NCBI GenBank assembly: GCA_004295885.1
Contig: SEDG01000049.1
Span: 1 to 19,148 of the forward strand
Origin: Pedobacter sp.
GTDB taxonomy: Bacteria > Bacteroidota > Bacteroidia > Sphingobacteriales > Sphingobacteriaceae
Direction: 5' to 3'
Length of the DNA: 19,148 bases
How positions within the stretch are numbered: the stretch's first letter is position 1; the number at the start of each line of letters is the position of its first letter. Under the pieces are notes generated by a model that ran no database searches, had not been told where the DNA came from, and saw only the letters and a program-made list of their open reading frames with translations. This document shows, piece by piece, positions 6,632 through 14,549 of this stretch. Both the position numbers and the translations under genes were made by a program.

Positions 6632-8279
6632 CTACCCTAATTTATTTAACTCATCCTTAACAAAATTGGCGAGTTGCCTTACATAATCAGCGCTGAAATC
6701 AAATTTAATTCCAGCTGTTTCATAAATCTCGTTCATGGGTTTGGTGTAACCTAAAGCTAACGCAGCTAAATATTGTTCTAAAGCTTTCTCTGGGTTTTCT
6801 TTGTAATTTTTCCAAACTGCAATAGCGCCTAATTGAGCAATCGCATATTCGATGTAGTAAAAAGGAACTTCAAACAAGTGTAATTGTTTTTGCCAAAGGT
6901 TGCCAAATTGTTGCTCAAAATCTGTCCAATCTGCAAAGCCTGCCCCAAATAGAGTATAAATTTGTTTAAAAGCAGTTTCTCTGTCGGCAGCATTGTGGTT
7001 TGGATTGGTATAAATCCAATGTTGAAACTGGTCTATGACTGCAACCCAAGGTAAGGTTTTCAAAACATCAGCCAATTGTTCTTTTTTAGCACGAACTAAA
7101 TCTTCCTCATTGTCAAAATATACATCCCAATTATCCATCGAAATTAATTCCATACTCATAGAAGCTAACTCAGCCACTTCAGATGGACAATGTTTAAAGT
7201 CGTTAAGCTCTAAATTAGCAGTTAGAAAAGTATGTATGGCGTGACCGCCCTCATGTACCATAGTTGTCAAATCCCTTAGCGAGTTAGCCGAGTTCATGAA
7301 GATAAAAGGAGCGCCAGTTTCTGCTAGCGGATAATTGTAACCACCTGGAGCTTTGCCCATTCTGCTTTCTACATCAAAAAGGCCATTAGCCTTCATGATG
7401 CTTAGTTTCTCACCTAAAGATGGGTTAATAGCCGCAAAACAGCTAATGCTTTTATCTATTAATTCTTGGCCGTTATTAAAAGGCTTTAACATTGGCTTGC
7501 CAGTAGTGCTCACCTCCATGTCCCAAGGTCGCAATGCGGTTAAACCCAAAGCAACTTGTCTTTTTTCAGCTTGCTCTTTTAAAACTGGAACAACTTCCTT
7601 TTCTATCGCAACTGCAAAATCATAACAATCTTTAACATCATAATCAAAACGTCCTAAAGCTTGAAACATGTAGTCGCGGTAATTCTCAAAGCCTGCATTT
7701 AAAGCAACTTTATGTCGCATTGCGATTAATTCATCAAACAAGACATTTAGTTCATCTTTATCTGCTAACCTGCGTTGCTGAATCGTTTCCCAAGCATTTT
7801 GTCTAACACTACGGTCAGTGTCTTTTAAAAAATTGGCAGCTTGTTCTAATGTATATTCTTGCTCGTTAATTTTTACGCTCATGGCGCCAGTAATACTTTG
7901 GTATTTTTGCTGGGCAACTTGTAATTGCGTAAATAACTCAATGTTTTCTTCGCGATATAATTCTAAAGATTTTTTAATGGCACGCAAATACACGAAATAT
8001 TTATCGTGGTCTAGGTATCTCGGTTGCGAAATATTGAAAATCCTTAACCAAGTTTTCGTTTGCGGTATCGCAGCTCATTTTAATATATCGCCAAGCGAAA
8101 TCTTCTTCAAGCGCTGCTTCTAACTCACTTTTATCCTTTAACCATTGCTCCAATTCTTCAACAGAGTTGATTTCCCTTTTCAATAATTCATCTAAAATAG
8201 GAGATAGATTTTCCCATTCCATTTTTAAATCTTGAGGAATGTATTTTCTTGGTTTTTTGTTTATAATTAAGTTGCTCAT
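6632..8279 (-). pseudogene. pepF: M3-family oligoendopeptidase (PepF-like), broken by internal deletion and frameshift
   Basis: The product would be a cytoplasmic zinc oligopeptidase. The first part, 8279 to 8001, gives 92 residues starting MSNLIINKKPRKY and ending at a TAA after the family-like FAWRYIKMSCDTAN and FQYFATEI. The second part continues in another frame with LDHDKYFVYLRAIKKSLELYREEN and runs to 6632, carrying the zinc site HEGGH (residues 247-251 of the 453-codon open stretch that begins at 7993) and the downstream SEVAELASMSMEL that supplies the third ligand. The GTG at 7993 is internal, not a start. From memory, family members have about 20-25 residues (a PKI...LNKKL segment) between TEI and LDxDKYF; these are missing here. 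The break is near 8007-8020. Intact relatives are about 570 residues. A real deletion and an assembly error both remain possible. Confidence 0.8.
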
Positions 8280-8344
8280 TTGGTTGTAATGTTGAATGTT
8301 GAAACGTTGTAAAGTTCGAGGATATTATCCTGCAAATCCTAAAA

Positions 8345-9208
8345 TCATTTTAATCCTGACCGTAAAAAGGCATCAATTAAAAAGCAGAGTGCAAAAATAA
8401 CTGATGCATAACCATTTGTGGTTGCAAAAGCTCTATCTACTTTGCTTATATCTGTTGGTTTTACCAGTAAATGCTGATAAATTAACATGGCACAGAAAAA
8501 TGCAATGCCAATATAATAAACCCAACTAAATTCTGAAAAGAACAAAGGTAGGATCACACATAGAGCTGAGAAAATGTGTAAAACTACAGATAATCGCAGC
8601 GCATTTTTGATACCCAAGGCAGCAGGAATTGAATGTAATTTTTCTGCTCTGTCGAAACCTTCATCCTGTAAAGCATAAATAATATCGAAACCACTTACCC
8701 AAAATAGAACGGCAAAAGAGTAGAAGAGGGGTACAATGTTAAAAGCTCCTGTTACTGCAATATATGCTCCTATTGGTGCTAATGCTAAACCCAAACCTAG
8801 AACCAAATGGCACAATGCTGTAAAACGTTTGGTATAACTATAGAAAAGAACAACAAACAGAGCAATAGGAGAGAGGTATAAGCATAAAGTATTGATAAAG
8901 GCAGTGGCCACTACAAATAGCACACAGTTTATAATTACGAAAGTTAATGCTTCGGTTGCAGAAATTTTCCCTGCTGGAATATCACGTGTTACGGTGCGAG
9001 GGTTTTTGGCATCGATATTTCTGTCTAAATAACGATTAAAGGCCATTGCCGCATTTCTTGCGAAAACCATACACAAAATTACCAATGCCAATAAATACCA
9101 GTTAAATGGATTTGGAGTAGTGGTAACGCCTAAAAAAAAGCCGATTAAGGCAAAAGGCATCGCAAATATGGAGTGTGCAAATAATACGAGTGAAAAATAC
9201 TTCTTCAT
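8345..9208 (-). CDS. UbiA-family polyprenyltransferase, probably menaquinone pathway (MqnP-like)
   Basis: This integral membrane prenyltransferase of 287 residues attaches a polyprenyl chain to an aromatic acceptor. It has two aspartate-rich motifs that bind Mg2+-diphosphate: NRYLDRNID (58-66) and the second at DEGFD (182-186) within FDIIYALQDEGFD, with about eight hydrophobic helices between and around them. The sequence resembles the UbiA-like subgroup once named putative 4-hydroxybenzoate polyprenyltransferase, now linked to the futalosine menaquinone route (MqnP), rather than MenA. Bacteroidota do not normally make ubiquinone, and a UbiE/MenG methyltransferase lies 1 kb away, so a menaquinone role is the best reading. 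The choice between MqnP and another acceptor is inference. It lies 102 nt downstream of yihA on the same strand; no clear promoter was seen. Confidence 0.85.
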   Translation of the reverse strand: MKKYFSLVLFAHSIFAMPFALIGFFLGVTTTPNPFNWYLLALVILCMVFARNAAMAFNRYLDRNIDAKNPRTVTRDIPAGKISATEALTFVIINCVLFVVATAFINTLCLYLSPIALFVVLFYSYTKRFTALCHLVLGLGLALAPIGAYIAVTGAFNIVPLFYSFAVLFWVSGFDIIYALQDEGFDRAEKLHSIPAALGIKNALRLSVVLHIFSALCVILPLFFSEFSWVYYIGIAFFCAMLIYQHLLVKPTDISKVDRAFATTNGYASVIFALCFLIDAFLRSGLK

Positions 9209-9310
9209 GATTAGATGTGAGTATTGAGATATGAGAATTGAGACATAGTTAAGTAAATCTCTTATTTACCGTCAACTAATTTTAAATGTAAATTGTTAGC
9301 TGAAAACTGA

Positions 9311-9955
9311 TTATTCTGTATTACTAGCTGAATAAAACTGAGGGTCTACTTCTGGTTTTACAAAGTCTTCATTTACTTCATGCACAAATTGTAAGAGTTT
9401 ATCTCTTCCTTGTCCTTTCTCTGCCGAAGTCACAAAAAATGGAGGCACTTCCTCAAACCAACCTAACAAGGTTTTATTGAATTTAGCAACATTTTGGTCT
9501 GTTTTTGGTGCCGATTGTTTGTCGGCCTTTGTATAAACCAATGCAAAAGGAATTTGGCATTCGCCTAACCAAGAACAAAACTCTAAATCTATTTTTTGCG
9601 GTTCTAAACGGCTATCAATTAGCACAAAAACGCACTGTAGGTTTTCTCTTTTTGTTAAGTAGTTTCTAATGAATTTTTCCCATTTTTCTCTACTGCTTTT
9701 AGAAACTTTTGCATATCCATATCCAGGTAAATCTACAATGTACCACTTTTCGTTTATTAAAAAGTGATTAATCAACTGTGTTTTGCCTGGCCTTTGTGAT
9801 GTTTTTGCTAAACCTTGTACGTTTACCAACATGTTAATAAGTGACGATTTACCAACGTTAGAACGCCCAATAAATGCATATTCTGGCAATTCTGGTAGGG
9901 GTAAAGCAGAAACTTTAGTGTTGCTTACAACAAATGTGGCAGATTTTATAATCAT
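9311..9955 (-). CDS. yihA: Ribosome-biogenesis GTPase YihA/EngB (YsxC)
   Basis: This small GTPase is needed for assembly of the large ribosomal subunit. All nucleotide-binding motifs are present in the 214-residue protein: G1 GRSNVGKSS (30-38), the G2 region RPGKTQ with its threonine (55-60), G3 DLPGYG (75-80), G4 TKAD (142-145) and G5 SAEKG (177-181). The length is usual for the family, with a short acidic tail rich in proline and serine. The ATG at 9955 is favoured because a TACCTTTG box ends only 4 nt upstream, leaving no room for a 5' extension. It is transcribed divergently from ubiE across a 228-bp gap. Confidence 0.96.
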   Translation of the reverse strand: MIIKSATFVVSNTKVSALPLPELPEYAFIGRSNVGKSSLINMLVNVQGLAKTSQRPGKTQLINHFLINEKWYIVDLPGYGYAKVSKSSREKWEKFIRNYLTKRENLQCVFVLIDSRLEPQKIDLEFCSWLGECQIPFALVYTKADKQSAPKTDQNVAKFNKTLLGWFEEVPPFFVTSAEKGQGRDKLLQFVHEVNEDFVKPEVDPQFYSASNTE

Positions 9956-9959
9956 ACAG

Positions 9960-9967
9960 CAAAGGTA
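9960..9967 (-). promoter_or_regulatory. TACCTTTG -7 box directly at the yihA start codon
   Basis: TACCTTTG on the minus strand matches the Bacteroidota -7 consensus. Only CTGT separates it from the ATG at 9955, so transcription would begin at or inside the start codon, which predicts a leaderless mRNA. No clear -33 element is visible. Confidence 0.5.
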
Positions 9968-9999
9968 AGAATAAGTTTGGAGTTGAGAGTTTGCTCAAT

Positions 10000-10155
10000 A
10001 AGGTTAACTGTTTAATTGTTTTAACTGGTTAACTGATAAGATCCGGTAACTAATTTTGTTATTTATTTAACCTATTAAGTATTTCAATAATTAGCCTGCT
10101 GACCGAAAGCTTAGCAACATTGAACAATTTAGCAATTAAACAATTAACCAATTAA
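10000..10155. repeat. Intergenic repeat copy 1 (TTAAACARTTAACC ends)
   Basis: The left end, AAGGTTAACTGTTTAA (10000-10015), is identical to the left end of the element at 12469. The right end (10131-10155, AGCAATTAAACAATTAACC and onward) matches the right end of that element except for one A. Left and right ends are imperfect inverted copies of each other (13 of 16 positions). The middle differs between copies in length and sequence. Confidence 0.6.
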
Positions 10156-10165
10156 CCATTTTCTC

Positions 10166-10173
10166 TATCTTTA
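10166..10173 (+). promoter_or_regulatory. TATCTTTA, near-consensus -7 box for ubiE-porT
   Basis: TATCTTTA differs from TAnnTTTG only in the last base and lies 10 nt before the ubiE ATG, at the spacing seen for other boxes in this window. The leader would be only a few bases long. Confidence 0.3.
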
Positions 10174-10183
10174 CCCCAACAAT

Positions 10184-10912
10184 ATGAATAAAGAAGTTAC
10201 TCCCTACGCCGGCACAGAAACAAAAAAAGAACAGGTTGCTACTATGTTTAATAACATTTCTGGCACATACGATTTTCTAAATCACTTTTTGTCCTTAGGT
10301 ATCGATATCATTTGGCGTCGCAAGGCGATAAGAGAATTGTTGGCCATACAACCTAGAATTATTTTAGATGTTGCAACAGGAACAGGGGATTTTGCTTTCG
10401 AGTCAATTGATATCCTTCATCCTGATAAGGTTATAGGGGTAGACATTTCTGAAGGAATGCTAGAAGTGGCTAAAAAGAAAATCAAGGACCGGAACCTTGG
10501 TCACGTTTTTTCTGTGCAATTAGGAGATTCTGAAGGACTTCATTTCGAAGACAATACTTTTGATGCGATAACTGTTGCTTTTGGTGTGAGGAATTACGAA
10601 AATCTAGAGAAGGGATTAGCGGATATGCTTCGCGTATTAAAACCAGAAGGAAAAATTGTCATCCTCGAGTTTTCTAAGCCAAGGCATTTTCCTGTAAAAC
10701 AAGGCTATAACGTATATTTTAAATATGTAACTCCATTTTTCGGAAAGCTATTTTCTAAAGATAAAAGAGCTTATACTTATTTGCCAGAGTCTGTTGCCGC
10801 ATTTCCAGATGGAGAAGACTTTGTTGGATTGATGGAGAAAATAGGCTATAAAAATACCAAACACAGACCTTTAACGTTTGGAATTAGTGCGATATACACA
10901 GGTATTAAATGA
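10184..10912 (+). CDS. ubiE: Demethylmenaquinone methyltransferase (UbiE/MenG)
   Basis: This class I SAM-dependent methyltransferase methylates demethylmenaquinone, the last step of menaquinone synthesis; UbiE enzymes in other phyla also act on ubiquinone precursors. The 242-residue protein shows the SAM-binding motif LDVATGTGDF (61-70), the acidic ribose-binding position in GVDISEGML (Asp87), the family signature AFGVRNYENLEKGLADMLRV (132-151) and the C-terminal GISAIYTGIK. The N-terminal MFNNISGTYDFLNHFLSLG is also typical. It shares four bases (ATGA) with porT, so the two are probably translationally coupled. The neighbouring UbiA-type prenyltransferase on the other strand would supply its kind of substrate. 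Confidence 0.96.
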   Translation: MNKEVTPYAGTETKKEQVATMFNNISGTYDFLNHFLSLGIDIIWRRKAIRELLAIQPRIILDVATGTGDFAFESIDILHPDKVIGVDISEGMLEVAKKKIKDRNLGHVFSVQLGDSEGLHFEDNTFDAITVAFGVRNYENLEKGLADMLRVLKPEGKIVILEFSKPRHFPVKQGYNVYFKYVTPFFGKLFSKDKRAYTYLPESVAAFPDGEDFVGLMEKIGYKNTKHRPLTFGISAIYTGIK

Positions 10913-11658
10913 GAAAAAAGCTAACTCTCTTACTAATTATTACTTTATTCTCCTTTTCTATTGCCAAATCTCAAAATTGGGGTGGCGGTATAGATGGCGA
11001 AAGATTTAATTGGGGTTTTAGTTTTCAATACATTTCCTCTGAACTAAAAATTACTAAAAAGAGTGACTGGCGCCGACCTTATTACGATCAAGATTTAGGG
11101 GCTTACGTTACCGATACTTTAAAGTCTATCAGTTCTCCAACATCCGTTGGATTTGGGATTGGTTTTGTGGTTAATTCTAACATCCATAAAAATGTTGATG
11201 TAAGGTTTACGCCTACATTAGTATTCAACGACCGTTTGGTTGATTATGCCTATGTAGTTCCTGGAACCTTTAATGCTGGAAATCCAATTGTTCAAAAGAA
11301 GATTCAAGCGACAATGGTCGATTTTCCCGTAGGATTGAAGTTAAAATCAGACAGGTTGATGAACATAAGGGCTTATATGCTTGGAGGTTTAAAGTATTCG
11401 ATAGATCTAGCATCAAGCAAAAAAACAAATGATGTAAATGCTGCTCCAGTTGATAAATTATTGAAAAACAAAAAGAGCTTTCTCTCTTATGAAGCAGGAT
11501 TGGGTTTCGATATTTATTTCGAATGGTTTAAAATGTCTCCAGAAGTAAAAGTTTCTTATTCATTTAAAGACATTTTAAAGCATGAGCCTCAACCTTATGC
11601 TAATCCAATTGATAAGGCAAAACTTAGACATTTTACTTTCAGTTTATTTTTCGAGTAA
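10909..11658 (+). CDS. porT: PorT-family outer-membrane beta-barrel, type IX secretion/gliding protein
   Basis: This is an exported beta-barrel protein of 249 residues. It has a signal peptide (MRKKLTLLLIITLFSFSIAKS, about 1-21) followed by alternating aromatic strands and ending in FSLFFE, an aromatic C terminus typical of outer-membrane barrels. The segments DFPVGLKLKSDR, RAYMLGGLKYSIDLAS and the late GFDIYFEWFKMSPEVKVS match my memory of PorT/SprT, needed for type IX secretion and, in some species, gliding. Placement directly after ubiE, overlapping by four bases, supports the call because I recall this order in other Bacteroidota. Other porin-like barrels share the fold, so the specific name is less certain than the barrel assignment. 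Confidence 0.82.
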   Translation: MRKKLTLLLIITLFSFSIAKSQNWGGGIDGERFNWGFSFQYISSELKITKKSDWRRPYYDQDLGAYVTDTLKSISSPTSVGFGIGFVVNSNIHKNVDVRFTPTLVFNDRLVDYAYVVPGTFNAGNPIVQKKIQATMVDFPVGLKLKSDRLMNIRAYMLGGLKYSIDLASSKKTNDVNAAPVDKLLKNKKSFLSYEAGLGFDIYFEWFKMSPEVKVSYSFKDILKHEPQPYANPIDKAKLRHFTFSLFFE

Positions 11659-11678
11659 GCCTAACATTCAAATTTTTA

Positions 11679-11686
11679 TACCTTTG
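11679..11686 (+). promoter_or_regulatory. TACCTTTG -7 box for the SDR gene
   Basis: TACCTTTG matches TAnnTTTG and lies 23 nt before the ATG at 11710, giving a short leader of about 17-19 nt. No clear TTG was seen at -33. It separates the SDR gene from the ubiE-porT pair. Confidence 0.5.
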
Positions 11687-11709
11687 TTCATCAAATCATA
11701 ATTAAACTT

Positions 11710-12468
11710 ATGGCTAAAATCGCATTAATTACTGGTGCAAGTTCGGGTATTGGCGAAGCCTGTGCACATATTTTTGCTCAACAGGGCTATCATCTTATCC
11801 TTTTGGGAAGGAGAGAAAACCTGCTCGAGAAAATAGCTCATCACTTAACGGATAAGTATGCAATTGAGGTAAAGAAAATTCAGGCTGATGTGAGGGATAA
11901 GGAAAACATCAATTATGTTTTAGAAACCTTGCCTGCTGCCTGGAAAAATGTGGATGTATTAATTAACAATGCAGGTTTAAGTCAGGGTTTAGACCCAATA
12001 GACAAAGGGGATACTGATGATTGGGACGTGATGATTGATACAAACATTAAAGGTCTGCTTTACGTTTCTAGGGTGGTAACAGGTTGGATGGTTGCACAAA
12101 AGAAAGGTCACATTATAAACATTGGTTCTATCGCAGGAAAAGAAGTGTACGCAAATGGAAATGTTTACTGTGCTACCAAACACGCAGTTGATGCCTTAAA
12201 CAAAGCAATGCGCATAGATCTTTTACCTCACGGGATAAAAGTAACTGGCATACACCCAGGTGCTGTAGAAACTGAATTTTCTATAGTGCGATTTAAAGGC
12301 GACGAAGGTAGAGCGAAAAAAGTTTACGATGGATTTGAGCCTTTGATTGCCCAAGATATAGCAGATGCAATTTGGTATGCTGTGAGTAGACCTGCTCACG
12401 TAAACATAAACGATATGCTAATTATGCCAACCGCACAGGCGAATGGTAATTTGATAAAAAGAGATTAG
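11710..12468 (+). CDS. Short-chain dehydrogenase/reductase (YdfG-like)
   Basis: This is a classical SDR oxidoreductase of 252 residues. The dinucleotide-binding motif TGASSGIG is at 8-15, NNAG at 86-89, and the catalytic Ser140, Tyr153 and Lys157 are in place (IGSIAGK, YCATK). Arginines after the second strand (GRRENL, 33-38) favour NADP(H) over NAD(H). The C-terminal half, with HPGAVETEFS and the late ISRPAHV-like VSRPAHVNINDMLIMPT, resembles YdfG/serine 3-dehydrogenase-type enzymes that oxidise 3-hydroxy acids such as L-allo-threonine. The substrate is inferred from that resemblance only. It has its own upstream TAnnTTTG box and no tight neighbour. Confidence 0.92.
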   Translation: MAKIALITGASSGIGEACAHIFAQQGYHLILLGRRENLLEKIAHHLTDKYAIEVKKIQADVRDKENINYVLETLPAAWKNVDVLINNAGLSQGLDPIDKGDTDDWDVMIDTNIKGLLYVSRVVTGWMVAQKKGHIINIGSIAGKEVYANGNVYCATKHAVDALNKAMRIDLLPHGIKVTGIHPGAVETEFSIVRFKGDEGRAKKVYDGFEPLIAQDIADAIWYAVSRPAHVNINDMLIMPTAQANGNLIKRD

Positions 12469-12545
12469 AAGGTTAACTGTTTAAATCGTAAAAATTGGTT
12501 AATCGTTCGTTTTCAGTTAAGCAATTAAAACAATTAACCAATTAA
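12469..12545. repeat. Intergenic repeat copy 2 (TTAAACARTTAACC ends)
   Basis: This 77-bp copy starts directly after the SDR stop codon with AAGGTTAACTGTTTAA (12469-12484) and ends at 12545, 11 nt before the yqeY start. Both ends match the element at 10000-10155, which is twice as long, so the inner part is variable. Confidence 0.6.
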
Positions 12546-12556
12546 ACAACAAGAAT

Positions 12557-13003
12557 ATGATATCAGCAACTATAGATCAAGAAATAAAACAAGCAATGTT
12601 AGCTAAGGATCAAGCTAAATTGAGAGGTTTAAGAGCAATTAAAGCAGCTTTTTTATTGGCAAAAACCGAAAAGGGACATGCTGAGGAATTAACTGAAGAT
12701 GGTGAGATTAAAATTCTTCAGAAGTTGGTAAAACAAAGGAAAGAATCAGCTACCATTTATAAGGAACAAGGTAGAGAAGATTTATTTACTGTAGAGCAAG
12801 AAGAAATAGATGTAATAAGTCAGTTTTTGCCTCAACAGCTAGAAAGAGCAGATATTGAAAAAGTTATTGCCAGAATAGTTGCAGAAACTGGTGCTAAATC
12901 AGTAAAAGAGATGGGTAAAATAATGGGTCTTGCAAATAAAGAATTAGCAGGCAAGGCCGACGGAAAATTAATTGGTGAAATTGTAAAAACGCAATTGGGC
13001 TAA
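12557..13003 (+). CDS. yqeY: GatB/YqeY domain-containing protein
   Basis: This 148-residue helical protein is of the YqeY family, related to the C-terminal domain of the GatB amidotransferase subunit, which helps recognise tRNA. Typical features are the opening helix with the LRGLRAIKAAFLLAKTEK segment, ILQKLVKQRKESATIYKEQGR, and the FLPQQL motif followed by the compact tail containing MGKIMGLANKELAGKADG. The length is usual for the family. No amidotransferase genes are nearby, and the stand-alone protein's function is not established; a tRNA-related role is only suggested by homology. It is preceded by an intergenic repeat and no convincing promoter was seen. Confidence 0.93.
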   Translation: MISATIDQEIKQAMLAKDQAKLRGLRAIKAAFLLAKTEKGHAEELTEDGEIKILQKLVKQRKESATIYKEQGREDLFTVEQEEIDVISQFLPQQLERADIEKVIARIVAETGAKSVKEMGKIMGLANKELAGKADGKLIGEIVKTQLG

Positions 13004-13115
13004 CCGAATTGTAGCTTGTATTTGAGATATTTCTAAAAAATATTCATATTAATTAGCATAATTTAATTTTACTCTATTAACTTAGTAGCACATACCATAC
13101 AGCATAATACTATAT

Positions 13116-13880
13116 ATGAAATACGAAGTAGTTGAAGAAGAGGGGTTTAAATACATAGAGGCAGGAACAGGAGAAACGCTGGTATTACTTCATGGCCTAA
13201 TGGGCGAACTGAGCAATTGGGAGCCTGCCTTAGATCATTTTAAAGAAAACTACCGCGTATTGGTTCCTATTTTGCCGATTTATGATTTGCCTTTGCTTAC
13301 TTTAGGCGTTAAGAGCTTATCTAAATATGTACACCGCTTTTTAAAATTTAAAAAATTAAATCAAGTGGTATTAATAGGTAATTCTTTAGGTGGTCATGTT
13401 GGATTGGTTTTTACAGCAGCACACCAAGAATTTGTTAAGGCTTTGGTTTTAACTGGTAGCTCTGGATTATATGAAAATGCTTTTGGAGGTTCATTTCCAC
13501 GTAGAGAAAGTTATGATTATGTAAGAGAGAAAGTAGAATTTACATTTTATGACCCTGCAACCGCTACTAAAGAGTTGGTAGATGAAGTTTTCAAATCTGT
13601 AAACGACCGCTCAAGAGTAATTAGAATATTGGCATTAGCAAAATCGGCTATTCGTCATAACATGTCGAAAGAATTATCGAGAATTACAATTCCTGTGTCT
13701 TTAATTTGGGGCAGGCAAGATAAAATAACACCACCAGAAGTTGCTGTTGAATTTCACGAATTATTACCTAATTCTGAGTTAAACTGGGTTGATGAATGCG
13801 GACACGCACCTATGATGGAGAGACCAGAAATTTTTAATGCATTTTTGGACAAGTTTTTGAATAGGATTTTATTGAAATAA
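13116..13880 (+). CDS. Alpha/beta-fold hydrolase
   Basis: This cytoplasmic alpha/beta hydrolase of 254 residues has a complete catalytic triad: nucleophile elbow GNSLGG with Ser90, Asp202 in GRQDKITPP, and His230 in ECGHAPMMERPE. The oxyanion-hole segment is LLHGLMG (24-30). No signal peptide is visible. The family covers esterases, lipases and dehalogenase-like enzymes, and the substrate cannot be read from the sequence. Its stop codon overlaps the next ATG by one base (TAATG at 13878-13882), so it is probably translated together with the CBS protein and heads the run leading to bamA. The upstream 112 bp is AT-rich; no convincing promoter box was found. Confidence 0.9.
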   Translation: MKYEVVEEEGFKYIEAGTGETLVLLHGLMGELSNWEPALDHFKENYRVLVPILPIYDLPLLTLGVKSLSKYVHRFLKFKKLNQVVLIGNSLGGHVGLVFTAAHQEFVKALVLTGSSGLYENAFGGSFPRRESYDYVREKVEFTFYDPATATKELVDEVFKSVNDRSRVIRILALAKSAIRHNMSKELSRITIPVSLIWGRQDKITPPEVAVEFHELLPNSELNWVDECGHAPMMERPEIFNAFLDKFLNRILLK

Positions 13881-14542
13881 TGATTGCTGCAGAACTCATA
13901 TCAAACATAATTCCACCACTAAAAACTTCTGATACTGTTCAGAAAGCTTTGGAGAGGATGAGTGAGTTCAAACTTTACCATTTACCCATTGTTAACGAAA
14001 GTCAATTTTTAGGACTAGTTTCTGAAGATGAATTGATAGAGGTGCGTGATCAACAAACACCAATTGGAGGTTTATCTTTGTCAATAATTAATCCTTTCGT
14101 TTATGAAGAATCGCATATTTATGATGTGATAAGGTTGTTTAATCAGCTTCAATTATCATTGGTTCCTGTTTTAGACTCTAATAAAAACTATATCGGTGTT
14201 GTTTCCATTAACAATCTTTTAGAATACACCGCTAATACCTATGCAGTTAAAGAACCAGGCGGAATAGTAGTTTTATCAATTAGCAATAGAAATAATTCTT
14301 TGGCTCATATGGCACAGATTGTAGAAGCAGATAATGCCCAAATACTCTCTTCTTATGTGAGTTCTTTTCCAGATTCTACAAGACTAGAAGTTACCTTAAA
14401 AATAAATAAAACAGAGTTGTCTGGTATTATAGCTTCGTTTGAAAGGTATGATTACGAAGTAAAGGCTGTTTTTAACAATACGCAAAACGATGATGGTTCT
14501 ACTGATAGATTTAATTCTTTCATGAACTATTTAAACGTATAA
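13880..14542 (+). CDS. CBS-domain protein, AcuB-like
   Basis: The 220-residue cytoplasmic protein has two CBS motifs in tandem (about 8-60 and 70-118), which typically bind adenine nucleotides and act as energy sensors. The remainder (about 128-200), beginning GIVVLSISNRNNSLAHMAQIVE, looks like an ACT-type ligand-binding fold, which gives the AcuB-like order CBS-CBS-ACT. No catalytic domain is attached, so it is probably a regulatory partner. It overlaps the hydrolase upstream by one base and ends 7 nt before nadK; an adenylate sensor beside an ATP-using NAD kinase is suggestive, but a functional link is inference. Confidence 0.85.
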   Translation: MIAAELISNIIPPLKTSDTVQKALERMSEFKLYHLPIVNESQFLGLVSEDELIEVRDQQTPIGGLSLSIINPFVYEESHIYDVIRLFNQLQLSLVPVLDSNKNYIGVVSINNLLEYTANTYAVKEPGGIVVLSISNRNNSLAHMAQIVEADNAQILSSYVSSFPDSTRLEVTLKINKTELSGIIASFERYDYEVKAVFNNTQNDDGSTDRFNSFMNYLNV

Positions 14543-14549
14543 TATCTGA

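Noticed and set aside
7353..7625. Plus-strand open frame of 90 codons opposite the peptidase gene.
   Set aside because: It lies wholly antisense to a coding region with strong M3 peptidase signatures, shows no family resemblance, and has no upstream signals.
6632..7993. Intact shorter peptidase starting at GTG 7993.
   Set aside because: The residues just upstream in the same frame (LDHDKYF) continue the family sequence, so the GTG is internal and the N-terminal domain is in the other fragment.
7818..8123. Plus-strand open frame of 101 codons across the peptidase break.
   Set aside because: It is antisense to both peptidase parts and cysteine-rich in an unstructured way, typical of shadow frames.
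9209..9245. Runs of GAGTATTGAGATATGAGAAT-like purine-rich sequence upstream of the prenyltransferase gene.
   Set aside because: It is low-complexity; no second clear copy in the window and no defined ends.
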